From Pelecanus crispus (taxonomy: Eukaryota; Chordata; Aves; Pelecaniformes; Pelecanidae), in contig NC_134643.1 of the NCBI RefSeq assembly GCF_030463565.1, positions 80,473,721 through 80,537,720 of the forward strand: 64,000 nt of DNA. Direction: 5' to 3'. Below are positions 60,901 through 64,000 of this stretch, in pieces. Position 1 is the first letter of the stretch. Every line of letters starts with the position of its first letter. The notes under the pieces are model-generated. The model saw only the letters and a list, made by a program, of their open reading frames with translations. It was not told the DNA's origin and did not search any database. A program made the translations under genes and the position numbers.

Positions 60901-62664
60901 ATTTTTAGTTTTCTTATAAGAGAAGGCAGCTTGTAAGTTTCATTGAAAGACGGTTTCCTGTTTAAAGAGTGTCAAGGTTAAAACTTCTTAATTGGTAAAG
61001 CGTGCCTATAAGCTAACAGCAGATTTTTTTTTATTTTACGTGTCTTTTTATTCTGAATAATCTGATAACAGTTACCAAAGAAAATTTCAGTGACATGCTT
61101 ATTAACCAATTCCCCTCCACTCCCTGGAAAAAAAAACACAAACTTTTAACTTATGTGAAGTAATTGTAACAATTGTAAATATGATTTCACCTAGCTGGTA
61201 GTTAATTTGCTGTTCATATCTTTTCTGTCAGCATTGCTGGAACTTGCTGCTTGGTTGAATGCTTGTTTAGACCAAAAAGCCAGAGATACCTTCAGTATCA
61301 GCAATCACCTGTTTATTATAATTTAAAGTAAGCTGTGTAAGTAGTAATTAAAATTATCTCTTGCTGCAGAAAAGTGCAAAAGAAGTTATTTCTGCTTTAA
61401 GTGGTTTTATAAGTTAGGACAGCTGTCCATTTTTGCAGAATCTTGGTTACTGTAGTATATTATAGTATAACAAAAGAACGTAACTTGCTTGATTTGCTTT
61501 AGGTTCTTCAGTGGGCAAGAGGTCATATAAAATACGGAGTTCTTCATATTCACGGCTTATATACAGATCCCTGTGGAATGGTGCTAGATCCCTCGGGATA
61601 TAAAGATGTTACTCAAGACCCTGAAGTCATGGTTTGTGTGATCTTTAAAATTTTTACCTTGTTTTGCCAAACTGTTTTATTATAGTCACTGCATACACAT
61701 TACCTAAGGCTAGGCTTTTGTCAGACCATATAGATTAAATAGTTGGGGCCCAGAAAAATGGCAGTATTATTCAGAAAGCCAGCTATGTTGCTAGGGCAAT
61801 GTATGCTCTTGTATACTGCTTCTTGGTAAATCACAATCAAAACCCTCATCTATATGGCATAGTTTTAGAGTTCTTTGTATTTATGTCATGAAAGAACGTT
61901 AGCCCCAAAATGCTAGAGACCAGAACAAGGATTCATCACCAGCTGATTGCTTGGATTAATTTTTTAGGGGCTTAAGTTGTTACTAGCTCTGGATCCTGGA
62001 CTTAATCGCCTGTCTTTGGTATTTTAAGAAGTCAAACATTTGGTCAAGAATATTAGTTTTCCTTATTTACAGATTGATCTAACAGGAGCCTAATATTCTG
62101 TCATCATAATTCTTTAAATTTAAAATTCCCTTACTGGAAATACTTACATGTGTACTTAATTTTGTATGATACCTTTGATTTTGAATATAAATTTTTTTGT
62201 AGAAACAGTGCTTATGAAATGTCAGTTTGCCCTGATCCTAAAACATATGCTTAATTCAGTTCAGTAGTGATGTCTGCTCTACTTCTTCTTTTAAGTCTGA
62301 CATATTTTAAAAGTTCTTACCTTGGCCTTTTGACTACTGAAGTAAATGTGGCTCTTGTGTGTTTACATTTCTTAACAGGAAGTTCTTCAAAATTTGTATC
62401 GAACCAAGTCCTTTTTGTTTTTGGGCTGCGGAGAGACTCTGCGTGATCAGATATTCCAAGCTCTTTTTCTTTATACTGTAAAGAATAAAGTGGATTTAGA
62501 ACATTATATGTTGGTGCTTAAAGAAAATGAAGACCACTTTTTTAAGCTCCAGGCAGATATGCTGCTGCATGGAATAAAAGTAGTGTCCTATGGGGACTGC
62601 TTTAAACAATTCCCAGAGTATGTACAAGATCTGGCTGCACAGATCTGCAAGCAGCGAAGTCCAG
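57878..62664 (+). CDS. FAM118A: FAM118A, SIR2-like protein; five coding exons, 3' end outside window
   Basis: Coding exons 57878-57924, 59137-59389, 60660-60881, 61503-61631 and 62379-62664 join in phases 2, 0, 0, 0, 1 to give residues 1-312 with no break. Human FAM118A is about 357 residues, so roughly 45 C-terminal residues lie in an exon past the right edge. The protein has a SIR2-type Rossmann fold: GTGVSAAVAPGIP (35-47) as the nucleotide loop, TTNYDNLLE (146-154), LHIHGLY (188-194) with the likely catalytic His, and LGCGE (232-236). The start MDSSEQ and SEQKSR agree with human MDSVEK and SEQKSRKF. I recall recent work on human FAM118A/B describing filament formation and NAD processing; function here is by homology. 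FAM118B is excluded mainly by synteny with UPK3A and closer wording. Confidence 0.95.
57925..59136 (+). other. FAM118A: FAM118A intron 2
   Basis: AT-rich sequence between GTAACT and TTTTAAAG. Nothing recognised inside. Confidence 0.7.
59137..59389 (+). CDS. FAM118A: FAM118A coding exon 2 (SIR2 nucleotide loop)
   Basis: Acceptor TGTTTTAAAG, donor CCA|GTAAGT. Encodes residues 16-100: KFLKSLVRKQ, LLLVIGTGVSAAVAPGIPAL, CSWRSCIEAVIEAAEQ, and HDLIRKMSP. The GTGVS loop is the counterpart of the sirtuin GAGxS nucleotide-binding loop. Confidence 0.95.
59390..60659 (+). other. FAM118A: FAM118A intron 3
   Basis: Contains an A-rich tract ending in 17 A (60063-60079). Short open frames near 59.6-59.9 kb have no recognisable relatives and no splice context. 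Nothing else recognised. Confidence 0.7.
60660..60881 (+). CDS. FAM118A: FAM118A coding exon 3 (TTNYD motif)
   Basis: Acceptor TTTCTTTCTTCAG, donor AAG|GTATGA, phase 0 on both sides. Encodes residues 101-174, including FFQDCLMEVFDNLE and MVLTTNYDNLLE. TTNYD corresponds to the sirtuin TQNID position and is the form seen in bacterial SIR2-like defence NADases. Confidence 0.95.
60882..61502 (+). other. FAM118A: FAM118A intron 4
   Basis: AT-rich, no recognised repeats or exons. Confidence 0.7.
61503..61631 (+). CDS. FAM118A: FAM118A coding exon 4 (HIHG motif)
   Basis: Acceptor GATTTGCTTTAG, donor ATG|GTTTGT (a weaker GTTTGT donor), phase 0. Encodes residues 175-217: WARGHIKYGVLHIHGLYTDP and LDPSGYKDVTQDPEVM. 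The HIHG histidine is the expected catalytic position of the SIR2 fold. Confidence 0.94.
61632..62378 (+). other. FAM118A: FAM118A intron 5
   Basis: AT-rich, no recognised repeats or exons. Confidence 0.7.
62379..62664 (+). CDS. FAM118A: FAM118A coding exon 5
   Basis: Acceptor TTCTTAACAG, donor CCAG|GTAACG, leaving in phase 1. Encodes residues 218-312: LYRTKSFLFLGCGETLRDQI, KVDLEHYMLVLKENEDHFFK, LLHGIKVVSYGDCF and AAQICKQRSP. The next residue in human is Asp, consistent with G|AN at the following acceptor, which is not in the window. Confidence 0.95.
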
Positions 62665-64000
62665 GTAACGTATCCTTTTTAATAAGAAAATTTTGAGTAG
62701 GTACATAGCAGGATGCCATGTCTGAACAATCAGCAGTTGGTCTGAGGCATTGACCTCATGCATAGCTAGCGGTAGGCCTGTGCAGCATCTTTGCTTATGA
62801 ATGGCATGCTGAGTTGGAACACGTTGACAAATTGTAACCAAATTTCTTTCTGTAAGGTCGCTGGATTCTTGCAGATTTAATCTTTAATTCTGAATTTGTC
62901 TTTTTGTTCGCATTCGGTTAAGTTTACTTTGTGTATTTTTTTTGTCGTGAACTACTCCACTATATTGAGTATTATGTTATATGAAATACAACATGTCAGT
63001 AAAAGAGACTAAAAGAATTGAAGGAATTAACTGGTGGGATAAGCTGGTTGAGCCACAATATCTGATTAGGCACAGAGCGGGGAAATTAAATCAGTACACC
63101 CAATAGTGCTTGGCTTGACACAGTTAGGGCTAATGGGGGGAAAACCTGAGTGTGAGGATAATGGTTTGTGACAATAAAATAGAAGAGGCTGTGGAATAAT
63201 ATTCCATTTGTGACAGTGAATGGCATTCTGTAGAGGGTGTTTAATGCTGAAATGGGAAATAACTCTATACCTTTGCTGAAGGTAACAGTCCTGCATCGAT
63301 GAGGAGTTAAATTTTACTAATTAGGTCCATTCACCTACTTCCCCCCTGCTGTCTCCCTTTCATCCTGTTGTCTCTCAACTCATAAAATTCCTTAGCTGTA
63401 ACAGTGAGAGCCTTTAATAGAAAACCAGGGAAAAACAACAACTGTTTGTTGAAGGAAAGAGATTTCTTTAATGTTTGCCAAACAAGGACAGTTCTACTAT
63501 GGCTTATCCAGAGAATTGAGGAAAATAACTAGCGTAAATGACCTTGGGAAGAATACTGTTTTGCAGCTATTTTATTTATCATGTCAGTGAAACTCTTTTG
63601 TCTAAAATTACTCCTAAGTGGTGCACAACAGGAACCTTCCCCTTGTCTTCCCTAAAAGAAAATTGCAGGTGTATGCCCAAATTATGTAATGGTTTCTGTA
63701 ACTGGACGAATATTACATTTAGACTGGATTAGATTTTTCTTCCTGTGAAGGCTAGAAAAACTATTCAGCACAGCATCTAGGTTTCAGGAAGTTTGTCTGC
63801 AGTGTAGACACCTAGAAGTAAGTTGGGGTGCAGTTTCAGGCACTGAACTAGCCTCAGCCTGGTACTTTGTTCTTTGACATGCTACTGTTGATGGACGTAC
63901 TTTTCATAGTCCGAGCAGTGTCTAGAGCCTGTTGAGTCTGCAGTATCCAATTTATTGCAAAGCAGCCATTGATTTCAAAACAGGGTGGAAGATACATTTA
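62665..64000 (+). other. FAM118A: FAM118A intron 6, runs off the window
   Basis: I searched for the final coding exon (phase 1 entry, human-like DADRV start) and did not find it, so the intron appears to extend past 64000. No repeat recognised. Confidence 0.6.

Noticed and set aside
1-64000. CRISPR array, operon, phage or other prokaryotic system
   Set aside because: Spliced vertebrate genes, CR1 and LTR content show nuclear avian DNA. No regularly spaced identical repeats with unique spacers were seen.

Overview
This is nuclear genomic DNA from a bird. It contains several CR1 LINE copies, two of them ending in the avian ATTCTATGAT-type 3' tail. It also carries two solo endogenous-retrovirus LTRs of a family I associate with avian genomes, ancient MIR-like fossils, and two intron-split genes whose proteins read as vertebrate UPK3A and FAM118A. 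In human these two genes are neighbours on chromosome 22q13 in the same orientation, so the window is a conserved amniote synteny block. I cannot name the species. The LTR family suggests a neoavian bird rather than a galliform, but that is weak.

Layout. 1-13.9 kb is intergenic, with two CR1 fragments, MIR-like and other old repeats, and one candidate signal-peptide exon at 2.37 kb. 13.95-20.81 kb is UPK3A on the + strand: six coding exons, a complete reading frame of 264 residues, and a 3' UTR probably ending near 21.7-22.0 kb. About 22-54.9 kb is a long intergenic stretch with a 0.63 kb CR1, two 0.57 kb solo LTRs in the same orientation (25.2 and 47.3 kb), a possible third LTR (32.0 kb), a short tandem duplication carrying a CAG run (31.2 kb), an AT-only stretch (35.2 kb), a GC/CpG-rich island (43.3-44.0 kb) and two more CR1 pieces. 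54.9-55.9 kb is the FAM118A CpG-island promoter with a probable non-coding first exon. 57.88-62.66 kb holds five FAM118A coding exons on the + strand (residues 1-312). The last coding exon lies beyond the right edge.

The two genes are not functionally linked in any known pathway. UPK3A is a single-pass membrane glycoprotein of urothelial plaques. FAM118A is a SIR2-fold protein, probably NAD-handling. No prokaryotic genes, tRNA, rRNA or CRISPR array were seen. Most open frames in the window are chance frames in non-coding DNA. Coordinates of coding exons were set from splice consensus, reading-frame phase and agreement with the remembered human proteins. Repeat boundaries are approximate except for the first LTR, whose 5-bp target duplication fixes it.
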